Positions 34,501 to 46,725 of a stretch of DNA of 64,000 bases are shown piece by piece. Each line of letters starts with the position of its first letter. The first letter of the stretch is position 1. A program made the position numbers and the translations under genes. The notes beneath the pieces were generated by a model. The model had not been told where the DNA came from. It worked only from the letters and a program-made list of their open reading frames with translations, and did no database searches. This DNA is from Ciborinia camelliae. Taxonomy: Eukaryota > Ascomycota > Leotiomycetes > Helotiales > Sclerotiniaceae. The stretch lies in the NCBI GenBank assembly GCA_025890175.1, contig JANPYM010000002.1, forward strand, positions 2,056,537-2,120,536, given 5' to 3'.

Positions 34501-36962
34501 CAACGTAAGGATCTATTCCCGGCATGCGACTAGAAGCTCCTAGGAGTTCAGGGAATGGTAGGCCATCTCGCAAAGTGGTATCATCTTCGTAAGGTAACAC
34601 AAGTGCATGAAGTAGCATAATGAACGCATCGGGTTCTTCAAAACCCGTACCAAATTTGCGGAGGATTGCATCAGGTGCATAAGAGGGGGGTACTGTATTT
34701 CTTTGAGTGCTGGCATTATGGGCATAACCCCCAGAAATCCAGATGTCGAGGGCTGTCCACAGATACTCGGCCGCTGGTTTTGTTTTGTTACTTAGCAAAG
34801 AACGCAGTGCTGTGAATGCACCGGCTCTAAATCGAGGTGGTATCGAACTAGCTGCAAGTTGGAAGAGCAGGTCGGTAAGTTGATATGATGGATGCTGCAT
34901 CAAAAATTGTCTGGCAACAGCACTATGCGAACAGAGCTGAGATATGAGGCGGAGATAAGACTCCAGCATAATGTAAGATTCTGGCTCTAGTTCTGCTTGA
35001 TCATGATTCGGCTTCCCATGACGATATGTTTGAGCTTGTGGTACTGGTTGATCTCGAAGTTTATTTGTGAAAAATGCTAGCTCTTTGAAGATTTGATTCC
35101 ATGTGAGCGCATGAGCCCGCTTCATTCTCCCGGCTTGAGGACTTTCGTCGAGCAAAAATTCGTGTGCAGCAGTAGCACACTCTTCATCACCTGAAATTGC
35201 CTGTAGCATTTCGCAAAATGCCGAGACAAGGGGAGTTGAGGCACGTCGAGAAGCCCAGTACATGAAACCAATCAATACACCATCTGGAACGTCCCAAAAT
35301 CCATCTAAAGCAGCCTTTGGACGGCCGTCAAAAGCGTAAGAAATGATAACTATGAATCGCTCCAGATCTAGATCGTGCTCATGCTCATGACTGAGTTGAC
35401 GTTGCTCATCCTCATCGATCCTCAACTTTCTTAAGACATCTGGTAGATTCGTTATAAAACTTTCGATGAATGTCTGCAATTGCTCCATGAATTGGTCTTC
35501 GAAAAAGTCGGAGAAAGAGACTGAATCAGACAAGAGCTGGGGAGCCTTTCTCTGTAGCCATAGCCGGAAGCCTTGACGTGACGGTTCCGACCAACTCGCG
35601 GCTTTGACATCAGCAGAAAGAGACAACAAGAAATCAAAAGCGCCATCTTTTAGAGCCTCATTAAACTGCTGGGAGCGTTGCTTGGCCTCTGACGTTTCAT
35701 TAGTGAGTTGGAGAAATGGAAGATGTATGGATTTAGCTAACCTTCCTCAAGATTAATTCCATGTGGTAACCCATCATGGTGTTCAACATAAAATCCGCTA
35801 TACTCCGCCAACCACCATGCTCGAAATGCGGCATGAGCATAAGGCAATACCCATGCATTCTGGTCGGTTTTGACATTGATTTTCTTATCCAGCGCCCTTG
35901 CATCTTGTATCGTGGATCCACCTTCTGGAGAACCAAAGCGCCAAATATACGCAGCCAAAGCTGGAAATTGATGCACTGTAATCACTTGTTAGTCGAAGAA
36001 TGTGGTGTTGTAAAACTGTAGACAGCTTGAAGTAGTTTTGGTCCTAAATACGAAACTAGAGAATGCTTACCCAAAAGATTATCATATTTGTCCGCTTTCT
36101 TCAAAACATCCAGGAGTAGCTCGAAATCTCCCACGACAGAATGGTCTGCTTTCACCAAGTACAGTACAATAACGCCTAGTAATTCATGTTGTTTGATCAG
36201 ACTATGTCGCTGATACTCCATGATTTCCAAAAGATCTGGTTGCGATGGTTGTCCCAATACAGATGCACTGCTAACTTTGTCGGAAATCTTCTGGAGCCAC
36301 TGCCTGATATCACCCATAGCAGAAATACATTTTGAAATGAAAGTTTGCGTATTGCTTGTAGTTGTAGGTTTAGTTGTAGGTTTGGTTGTAGGGTTAATGA
36401 GGATCGTTTCCGTGATGATTCGTTCCAGGTAAGCCTTTAGTTCCAGCTCCTGCTCCGAATTGCCCTCCAATTCGGCATTTTGCTTGAGTGTAAGACGCAA
36501 ACAATCCAACAAAAGCTTCCGTCGCTGATGAAAGCGAATTATGGAGCAGGATAGAATTGAGCGCCCTGTCGCATCGGCATCGGCTTGTGCATCAAAGAAG
36601 ATTTGGGATGCTTCAACTTCATCAAGGTTCAGTTCGTCCGCTACTTGAAAGGTTCCCTGCTTAAAGTCGTCATTGATCTCATACATCACCCCATCTCGCT
36701 CGACATTTCCTATCATAGTCATATTAAATTTGTGTCCTCGCCATGGATGATTCGAATCGTAGAAAGGTAACACACCTGTTTCGATACTCTTCCGACTTTG
36801 CTCATTCCGATTCTTCTGGTTCAGGAGATTACGAAAAGCTGCAATATGAGCTTCTAGTTCAATAGCTAATCGGTCAAGATTCGAGAGGCGAGAATTTGAC
36901 AGCGCAAGAAGGTCCGAATGCAAGGCTTGGATTTCATTCAAGCTACTGAACTGCTCCGCCAT
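31513..36962 (-). CDS. NUP192: Nucleoporin Nup192 (Nup205 homologue), inner ring of the nuclear pore
   Basis: Six exons: 36962-36071, 35975-35742, 35688-32149, 32099-31944, 31885-31626 and 31563-31513. These total 1710 aa, close to yeast Nup192 (1683 aa). Introns are 49-95 nt with GTAAGC, GTTAGC, GTGAGA, GTAAGT and GTAAGT donors; all phases match. The N-terminus (SSLNEIQALHSDLLALSNSR) and the conserved segment HQFPALAAYIWRFGSPEGG identify the family. The rest is a long alpha-helical solenoid without enzymatic motifs, as expected for this scaffold that binds Nic96, Nup53 and linker nucleoporins. The last exon encodes FEEIIIQKRPTLRSFT. An unusual PTTKPTTKPTT repeat lies near residue 200. It is divergent from TEL1, 505 bases away, suggesting a shared promoter region. 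Confidence 0.95.
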
Positions 36963-37467
36963 TGTTGAGAAGGATGCGCCGAGGCTCTGGACACAGGGAA
37001 TTGATCTGGCATAGAACTCATAAAAGTTCGAAAGTGTATTTTTGTATTCCTTTCATGGCAAGTTGTAATTGTTTTTCTTGTCGCAGAGGCTGTAAGTTGG
37101 TAGTTTGAGCTTTCGTACGGTCATATAGAAAATTATTTGATGGAGCAAACAAGCGATGCTATTTTTGAAGCTGTCCCTGCACACGAAAAATCGCGTCGCG
37201 AAAGGCCAAACCATCAAAATAATTAAAGGTGCCCAACGACTTACGAATAGGTCTCACGAAATTATAGTTCTACGGTGCTGCCAACTTCTGCGAACCTCAA
37301 AAATGCGAAGGTGCTTAATGTGCCTACCTTTTGATACAATTTTACTGGAGTCTGAAGGCCTTTGGAGCTCCTCCAATTATAATTCATAAGTCCGACATAT
37401 CCATAACAAGCCGTGAGAGCTTCAATCTAGGAATGCTTCGAGATAGATGTGATCGCAGTTTCTCAAA
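36963..37467. promoter_or_regulatory. Bidirectional promoter region of NUP192 and TEL1
   Basis: 505 bases separate the two divergent start codons. There is no TATA-like box at an obvious fixed distance for either gene and no ORF with support. The role is inferred only from the head-to-head arrangement. Confidence 0.5.
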
Positions 37468-40400
37468 ATGTCACCATCATATGGAGATCCGGAGGTAAAT
37501 TTGAAGCATATTCTAGGTAATGAATATTCTTGATTGGCTGTTCTCTCGCAATAAAGTTAAACAAATCTCAGGTATCTTGAAAAATAGAAAGGGAGATTTC
37601 ACCAAGTATCTGAAAGGTAAATCTATCTAGTCCAAGTCATGGAGCTTGGCAGATTTACAGCTGCTAATAACTGGCGGGAACTAGATCTAAAAGACATCTT
37701 TCATGGTATCCACAAGGCCGATAATGTGTATGTCAGATATTCATTCGCCATTGAAGGTTTTGACCTAATCTAGACACCAGGGATCAACTTAAAGACGATA
37801 CATACCACAACATATTCGAGATTCTATTCGAAATTGTGATCGAGGAGAAACGGAAACATCTAGTCTCTGCAAAGTCAAAAAAACAGTCGGCCACTAGGTT
37901 GGAATCTTGTTCCGAGGCCATATATTCCATCGTGCAGGCCGGGGTATACAAGTTTAAGAAGAGGACCATAAACGCTCTGATTACCCACATTATTGATACA
38001 ATTCCTACATCCACTGGAGACTACTTTCAGCTGATAGCAACTGATTATCTCAAGGCACTAGGCTATCTGCTCGAGCAACCAGCCATTGCAGAAGGTCTAA
38101 AGGATATTCGGACTGAACTTATCGACTTTTCCGTCGGTGGTATCGAGTTGTACCTGGGGGATGCTGACGGAGATCTATCAGAGTCTGGCAATGGAATTGG
38201 CCATCCATCACTGCCCAAATCTTCCACCGGGCTGGGAAGTATTCCAAAGACACCAAATTCGGTGTCTAGGCAAAACGTCGGAGACCTTTGCCAAATTCTC
38301 TTCTCGCTCCTTTCTACTACCAACAATCCTCCATTCACAACTCTTGAGCGAATGGCCGACATAATGATGCGCTTGCTACAGTATCTGAATTCGAATGTAA
38401 GCAAGCTACATCAGGTAGCATTCTCAGTTCTTAATATCGTGTTATCATTTTTCAGTGAAGATCATACCTCGTTTTCGTTTTCAATTGGTCGAGAGTTGCT
38501 TCCTTTGATGTGTCGACTTTGGCAAGGTAAAGCAATAGCTAAGGATGAAATGATTAACTCTGTGCGAGATGAAATGTTGATTAGTTTTTACCACATCCAT
38601 CTACACCTGGAGAGCAATATTATGAGCAATGATGATGTCGAGCTGCACGATAATCTGAACAATTTGCTTGAAGTTTTAAGAGCAGATTATTCTAGGCGCT
38701 CAGACCGTGATCAACTCCAGTTAGACGATGTGGAAATCTTAGATTTGAGTTCCAGACAGATGAGCTGCGATCCTTTTCGTTTACATTGGTTCCGACTCAG
38801 ATCTCATAACAATCGCACGGCTGAACGTAACTGGGCAAACCTACTCGCCATGGCTATTCTAGAACGATTAGTGAGGGTCAAAGAGCACATACATCAAGTG
38901 ACACCTAAACTGCGAGATGATTCGGATATTTACCCACGAAAGCGCCAACGCGTTTCTCAGTCATCCGAAAGGTTACTCGATCCTCTTAAGTCGGACGATC
39001 AGAAAATACGTTTGGCAGGTTTGCAACTGATACCATTCTTACTGCAAGACTGCAAACTCCCAGCTTCTTCGCTGAGAGAGTTACTGGATCATTTGGGCAA
39101 CTGTGCCTTGGACAAGCGTAGTAACATTGCATCGTGGGCTTTACTTGGTATAGCAAGGTCAGTACTATGTTATCCTTGACCTGTCATAACTGACAATCAA
39201 GTCACAGTTGTACATATCAGGTATGTGCTGCAGAGGAATCCTTAATAGATTGGAAGCAGCTCTGGCATAGCGGAGCTAAATCGCTCACTTTTGCGGGTAC
39301 TTGTCGCGCCGCTGCTCTGGCGCTTCATGCAATTCATGCCAAACTCCTGGTTGATTATCATGACATCGAAGACAATGTGAACGCAATCATCACTGCAGCT
39401 GACATTAGTGGCCCGCCAGTCCTCTGTGACTCATCGATTTTTCTGGTCGACCACTTGTTGCAAGTTCACGTTGGTGAAGCTCCTGGCGCAAGCCTAGCAG
39501 CGTGCCAGCATGTGATCCGCTGGGTTTTCGGAAGATGGAATCCAGGTATGAAACTCATTGTGCTATGTTTGATGAAAACTTACAAATCTCAAGCCGATAG
39601 ATTATTCATTGCTCGATATGGAAACCATTTGCGCCCTTCTTACTTTGTTAAGTTGTTGCGGACAAGCCTTGGCCTACCAAGATTGCCTGTGTACTCAAAC
39701 AGTCGTCATATAGGAGGTGTACTGTCTCAGGCATGGCAACAACACTTGGATAGCGAAAAGGTTCTCCGTTATCTCTTACTACTTGACGATGGTCCACCTG
39801 TCGAAGCAGATTTCGTGTGCCGATCCTGTCCAAAGTCCACCGCAGATTATGATGTGATTTTCCAATTAGATAGTGCTCACTTCAGTTCTACCCGAAAGCT
39901 GATACTCGAGTTTCTATTGTCCAAATGTAACGAGCTTCTGCAAATCTGGAGAAGCTTTAATGCAGAACGTTCTCTGCAGATTTCCACTGATATGTATCGA
40001 GGCTCACTAAATACATGTATCACTGGTCTTCTCCTACTACCGCATTTTGCCAATGCCAATTTAGAGCAGTTATCTATTTTAGGGGAAGACCTCCGAGGAT
40101 TGAGTGATGAGTTGCTGGGATTTTTAAGAAGATCCGATGCCAAAGATTTTCAGGCCACCCAAGAGTTTATTGACACTCTTTTACAAACCATCCAGCCTCA
40201 TATCCCTCCATGCGATTCCACTCAATCCAAGCACGTCGTGGAGCAGAATTCTCAGTTACTGCAATTTTTAAGTCTTGTCGCAGGAGAGATCAAGCGTCGC
40301 CGTTTAAGGCCAGAGTCACTTTCAGCGCTTGATGATGATGCCATGGATATTGATGATGAATTTTCCACCCAGAAGAGTCACTCAGCAATAGAAACGCAAA

Positions 40401-43400
40401 AGCTGAATATTCCCAGGCGAGCTATGGCACTAGAAATGAGTTCTTCATCCTTTTATATAGATACAGTATGCCGACTAATGCTAGTCGCTGGCATGCATGA
40501 GTCCCCTGAAAGTTGCACGGTGCCAACTTCTTTCATCGATGAGCTACTCTCTATGAAGGATGAAGAAATACTATCGTGTCGTCCACTCATGCGCGACATA
40601 CTCCAATCTGATCTAGTGCTTGATGAGACGCATGCCTATCACCTTCTCGAGCGTGTGGGGCACATTCTATCATCAGCCGATTTCATGGCTAGCGAAATTG
40701 CCATGTGCGCATGCTTGGACGTATTGGTAGGACTTTTACCTATCTGGTCAGTGGAAGAGCAGAGTCCTTTTGGGATTCACGCTACGCAACTTTATGATTT
40801 TCTAATTTCACGGATCCAAAAAGGCAAAGCTTCAACAGTTGTGCAGCTAGGGATTGTTAATTTGCTGCGACAGCTTTTGAGAACGAATCAGAATTATGGA
40901 AATGCACCTTCTCGACCCTCGCCACGTACAAGTCTGTTGGCGCTTCTCGAAAAGGGTACTGCTTCTACGAAGTTTTTCATTGGTGGTCAGCTCTCGGAAA
41001 TATTTGAGCTGTTCACGTTGAAAGAGCATGACAGAATATTTGTAGATGTGCTTGAGCTCTTACCTTCTGATCCAGAATTCTTGGAAGGCATCGCGCTTCG
41101 ACTTTATGTCCTAGCCAAACTAGCTTCCCGTTGGTCAACGCTTCTGCGAAGATGCATTTACCATATCTTCGAAACTCCGGGTAGAATTCTTGGTTCTGTT
41201 CGGCATGCAACTCGGTGTTTATCCATTGTTGCTTCTGCGCTCGCAGTGCAAAGTCCACAAGAGCTGTTTGCATTATTTGCGCCTCAAATTCTCTACACGT
41301 GGCTCGAGATAGAGACAATGGACGATATACCATACCAAATATTTGGCTTCGCTACTCTCAGCGAGTTATTGGTATTTGCCCAGGAAGAGGCGTCCGCCCT
41401 TATGATGATGCGGGGTCATGATTCCCAACTGGATCACCTCGCCGAGCTGCTAAAGATTCCCGCAACCCAGCTACTTCAGAAATGTTTTACGAAAGTTATG
41501 GCATATTGTATTGCCAACGATATAAGCATTCCGCCTTCGAGTGACAAGAAACATATAAGTGGTGAGATTCGACTAAAAAAACGCCTCGGTCAAGAACTGT
41601 TCTTGGAATGTGTCAATCTCCATTTTACAGATATATTGGCTACCCTATTTAATATCATAGACCAAGAACAGCATGTCGAAAAGTCATTTGCCAAGGATGA
41701 GAGCTTGGTGTATGCTGCCACTATTATGGGGAAAATTAAATCTCTGAGCTCGTCCGAGATCGCCTTGCCTGCAAACCAGCAACCTGCGTTCAAAGCAAAA
41801 TACCTCTCACATGAAATCAAACATTTGTGTGCAAGAACAGTGCATGAGGCAGGCGATTTATACACTCCAAGTTTAGTAGCTTTCATTTCTAGAAAGTTAC
41901 TTAGAACTATCCACCCTGCACTTGGATCGCTGCATGCTTGCTCTGTATTGCGGAAGCTTCGTGTTCTGATCTCGCTTGCCGGAAACTCTGTAACTCAAGG
42001 TTATCCTTTGGAAATGCTTCTTCGATCTGTAAGGCCTTTCATCAAGGACCCTGAATGTGCAGATGATGCTATCGGAATTTTGCAATATTTGTTGAGTCAG
42101 GGCTCAGAATACCTAAAATTATCCCCATCGTTTGTTGCAAGTATTACCCTTTCAATACTCGGATCTTTGCGTGTCTTCATGCAGGAGAGTAGATCTAGCA
42201 CAACACAGGAGAGTCAACACCAAGCTACAATGTCCAAGGCTCAGAAGTTTCATCTCTGGGTTGGGAAGTATGCTTCTAAGTATGAATCTCCTGTTTTGGT
42301 GGGATCTTTGAGTTCAAGTTTCAAATCTCTCGTGGCCTCTGCTCAGGAGGTTCGAGCAATCGGGAATGCTGAAAAAGGAACAGTAGAAAGCACACTGCTG
42401 GACCAGCTACTGGAGGATGAAAAGAATGGAGGCGCTTTACTGACCCTACCTGCTAGAAAGCTCGCGCTCAGTATGCTCTGCTCCGAATTTCAATGTCCTA
42501 CCTCGTTCAGGGCCGATATATATGGCGAAGATGCAGCTGCCGAAGAAAGGGCTGCTGTCGTCTGGAAATCTTGCAGAGGAAATTCATCGAATAAACAATA
42601 TATGTCTTGGGCCGCGCGGGTACTCGGGAGAGCTTTTGCGGCTACTGGCCATGTGCACCACGAACTTTTGCAAGAATCCACATTGTCCCAAATGAAGGAA
42701 TTAAAGACGCCATCCAAAGTTAACCTTCGAGCAAGGGCATGCATATTGAGTATTTTACAATCGTTAATCTTAGGGGATGATCGTTCATCAGTGGGAATTG
42801 CCGAGACGGCTTTACGTATCATTGTTACAACTTCAGACGAGCAGATTTTGGAAATCAGTCGTCAAAGCTTATCACCCCCAGTGTTCGAGGCGTCAGCGTG
42901 GAATCCATATCCTGTTCCACCCTGTGAGATCACAGAACCTGTAAATGATGTGAATAGCTTAGGGGACCATCTCGAGGCAGATTCCATCCTTTGTCCTAAT
43001 TGGCTACGGGATCTCTCTACTGCATTGGTCAGAGCTGTCCCTCAAGACCCCATACTGTGTGCCTTAGCGCCAGTACTTAGGGATGTACCAGACTTTGCCG
43101 ATCAATCATTTCCGTTCATTCTCCACCTTGTACTCTCCACAGATTTCCCGGCACAAAAGAATAACCGTAACCAAATCTCTAATGCATTTGCGGTGTGGTT
43201 TTCCAAGAGTCAATCCGTCGAAAAGAACAACCTGAAAACGCTCATTAACTCAATTCTGTATTTACGCACTCAACCTCTACCTCATGAGAAGTCTTCGGCG
43301 GATCGTTTGCATTGGTTGGATCTCGACTACCTTAAAGTCGCTACAGCAGCCATGCATTGTGGAATGTTTAAAACGGCTCTAATATTTGTCGAAGAATACC

Positions 43401-46400
43401 AATCGATCCCAATCAAATCATCTCGACGTTCTTCAATGATGAAAGACGGCGGTGAGGCTCCCGAGATTCCCACAGACTTACTTCTTGCAATTTTTGAGAA
43501 CATTGATGACCCGGATCTATATTATGGAGTGCAACAGACAGCCAGCTTAAGCACGATATTAGCTAGGCTAGAATATGAGAGGGATGGGCCTAAAAGTCTT
43601 GCGTTCAGAGGGGCACAATATGACAGCCACGTTAAGCAGCAAGACCCTGGAGCCGCCCTGGACGCACAGTCTCTTGTTAAGGCACTGGATATGCTTAGCT
43701 TAAGTGGTCTTTCTCACTCTCTGCTGCAAGCACAACAGAACTCCGGAACAGCTTGCACATCATTGGATTCTATGTTTCGTACCGCTCGTAAACTAGAACA
43801 ATGGGACATTCCAGTCCCTGCAAGCGACAACCACTCAGTGACGATATACAAAGCCTTTCAAGCGGCTCATCTTGCTACTAACCGTGGAACGTTCATGAAA
43901 GCAATAAATGAAGGGCTTGGGGGTACAATGGAACGCCTCGTGCGAGACGACCTTAGTGCTAGTGCCCTTCATGAATCACTTAGGACCTTGGCGGCTCTTT
44001 CTGAAATGGATGAAGTACTTAGCTCTCAGGGATCCGAAGAATTTGAAGAAATTCTAGCCAGATTTCAAAAGCGATCCGAATGGATGAAGACAGGGAGGCA
44101 AGTACTTCTCATATTCGATCATAATCATAGCTAATACGAATATAGGTTTGACGATATTAGTCAGATGATTTCTTGCAGGGGCACGACCTTAAGTACCCTG
44201 AGCCAGCAACCACGTCTTCGAGATATACTCAATCTCTCCTCTCAAGATACAAGACTAGTGGAAGTGCATGTTGCTCTCATGGCTTCGTCGCTGAATCGTG
44301 CTCATGGTGCTCTACAAGAATCTTTATCTCTCGCAACTTCATTGATTGATCTTATCAAACCGTGCCAGTCCCTTGGTTTGGAAATTGAAGCTGCAGTTCA
44401 TATGGAGACCGCGGATGCATTGTGGGAGCAAGGTGAAATGACATCCTCGATAGGCATGTTGCGGGCCTTGGACAATGCATCCTTCTTAAAGGCGCAGACT
44501 ATATCTGTTGGTCGTCCTGATCTCCTATCGAAGATTGGTCACCAAGTCTCTGAAGCCAGACTCGAAAAGCCTGATCGGATCATTGAGAAATATCTAAAAC
44601 CTGCACTCAAAGACTTAAAAATGTCTGATGGCAATGAAGCTGCAAAGGTTTTCCATCAGTTCGCAGTATTTTGTGACCAACAACTACAAGACCCTGACAG
44701 TTTGGAAGATTTGGAACGAATGAAGAAGTTGAGCGAGATGAGATCCAGTGATGTTGCCGACTACGAAGAACTCCTGAGAAAGGCCACGTCGTCGACAGAG
44801 AGATCAAGACATGCTAGTCATCTAAAAAAGGCCAAGGCATGGCTCGGACTAGACGAGCGAGAGTATCGTCGCCATTGCTCTAGCAGGGAAGAGTTTTTGC
44901 GCCAATGTTTGGAAAATTACCTTCTTGCTTTAGGTGCTTCGGATAACCATGATAGTAATGCTCTACGTTTTACGGCACTATGGCTTGAACATTCTGCGGA
45001 GAATTTTGCCAATGAAGCTGTCGCCAAAGTTCTTGCCAAGGTACCTAGTCGAAAATTCGCCACGCTGATGAACCAGCTGAGTTCTCGTTTACTTGATAAT
45101 AGCTCGACATTTCAGCAACTTCTATTTAATCTAGTTCTACGAATCTGTACGGATCATCCATATCATGGAATGTACCAGATATATGCTGGGTCCCACAGTC
45201 GGCCAAATAACAAAGATGAAATAGCTGTTTCGAGGAATAAAGCCACCCTCAAGGTTTCAGAGCAACTTAAAAGAGGTGAGAACTCACAGGCAATTTGGGT
45301 TGCGTTGGGCGCCGTCATACAGCCATACACTCAGCTCGCAGGCGAAAAAGATGATCAGAAGTATAAAACAGGTAGAAAGCTTTCAATTAAAGATTCCCAA
45401 GCAGGGCTAAAACTCAACAATTCCCTGAAAAGGCACTCAATTCCTCCCCCGACAATGCAAATAGATCTTCGTGCAGATAAAAATTATTCCAAGGTTCCGA
45501 AAATGGTCAGATTCGAGTCACAGATGAGCATCGCATCTGGAGTAAGTGCACCAAAGATCATCACTGCCGTGGCGGACAACGGTGCGCGATTTAAACAATT
45601 GGTATGAACACAGCATAAGGGACATCAACATTATAGCTAACATCTATTAGGTAAAAGGCGGCAATGATGACCTGCGCCAAGACGCCATCATGGAACAGGT
45701 GTTCGCGCAAGTCAGCGAACTCCTAAAAACAAACAGAGCTACTCGGCAAAGAAATCTCAGCATCAGAACCTACAAAGTCCTACCATTGACCTCCATAGCT
45801 GGCGTCATCGAATTTGTTCCAAGCACTATCCCCTTGCATGAATATCTCATGCCAGCACACGAGCGCTTCTATCCGAAAGACCTGAAAGGAGGCGTATGTC
45901 GCAAAGAGATTGGGGAGGTCCAAGGTCAGTCAACGGAAGCACGAGTAAAGAAATTCAGATGGGTCACCGATCGTTTCCATCCTGTCATGCATTACTTCTT
46001 CACAGAACACTTCAATGATCCTGATGAGTGGTTCACGAAACGCCTAGCATATACCCGCAGCACAGCTGCTATATCAATTCTAGGCCACGTTCTCGGTTTA
46101 GGAGACAGGCATGGACACAACATACTTCTCGATTTCGAGAGTGGTGAAGTGGTACATATAGATCTTGGTGTAGCCTTTGAAATGGGCCGGGTTCTTCCAG
46201 TCCCTGAATTGGTACCTTTCCGTCTCACCCGCGATATCGTCGACGGAATGGGCATAACGAAAACCGAAGGTGTATTCCGACGATGCTGCGAATTCACCCT
46301 CTCTGCTTTGCGCAAGGAAGCCTATAGTATTATGACGATTCTTGACGTTCTACGATATGATCCATTGTACAGTTGGTCTATATCACCGGTGCGACTTGCA

Positions 46401-46725
46401 AAATTGCAGGCAGCGCAAAGTGTAGCACCGGAACCGGGAATGGGACACGAGAGAGATGTTGGGAAACAAGCAGTCAATCAACCAAGTGAAGCTGATAAAG
46501 CTTTGACAGTGGTTAACAAGAAATTGTCGAAGACATTGAGTGTGGAAGCTACAGTCAACGACTTGATCAATCAAGCTAGTGACGAGAAAAATTTGGCGGT
46601 TTTGTATTCAGGTATGTTCTATTACTTCTATTCCGTCTCTTCTTTCTATTCATCTGGTGTAACGACTTCATCTATTTGGAACGGATTGCTAATCAATACC
46701 TATAGGTTGGGCTGCATATGCGTAG
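37468..46725 (+). CDS. TEL1: Serine/threonine kinase Tel1 (ATM)
   Basis: Eight exons: 37468-37516, 37572-37616, 37661-37705, 37774-39157, 39208-44097, 44146-45601, 45651-46611 and 46706-46725. These total 8850 nt and 2949 aa, the usual Tel1 size, with every phase matching. The first three exons are 45-49 nt and encode the N-terminal TAN-type segment ([16 protein letters not shown]). A long HEAT-repeat region follows, then FAT. The kinase domain (about 2620-2900) has GGNDDLRQD, catalytic [10 protein letters not shown] (D2775) and VHIDLG (D2794). The FATC tail ends [20 protein letters not shown] is diagnostic of ATM/Tel1 among PI3K-like kinases. Tel1 is recruited by Mre11-Rad50-Xrs2 to double-strand breaks and telomeres. 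Intron 5 (44098-44145) uses a GC donor. The first three short exons and the donor at 37706 (GTATCC) are the least certain parts. Confidence 0.96.
44098..44145 (+). other. GC-AG intron in TEL1
   Basis: 48-nt intron with donor AG|GCAAGT, a GCTAATA branch and ATATAG acceptor. Only this donor keeps the frame and yields [13 protein letters not shown]; the GT four bases downstream leads to an immediate stop after any in-phase join. Confidence 0.88.
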
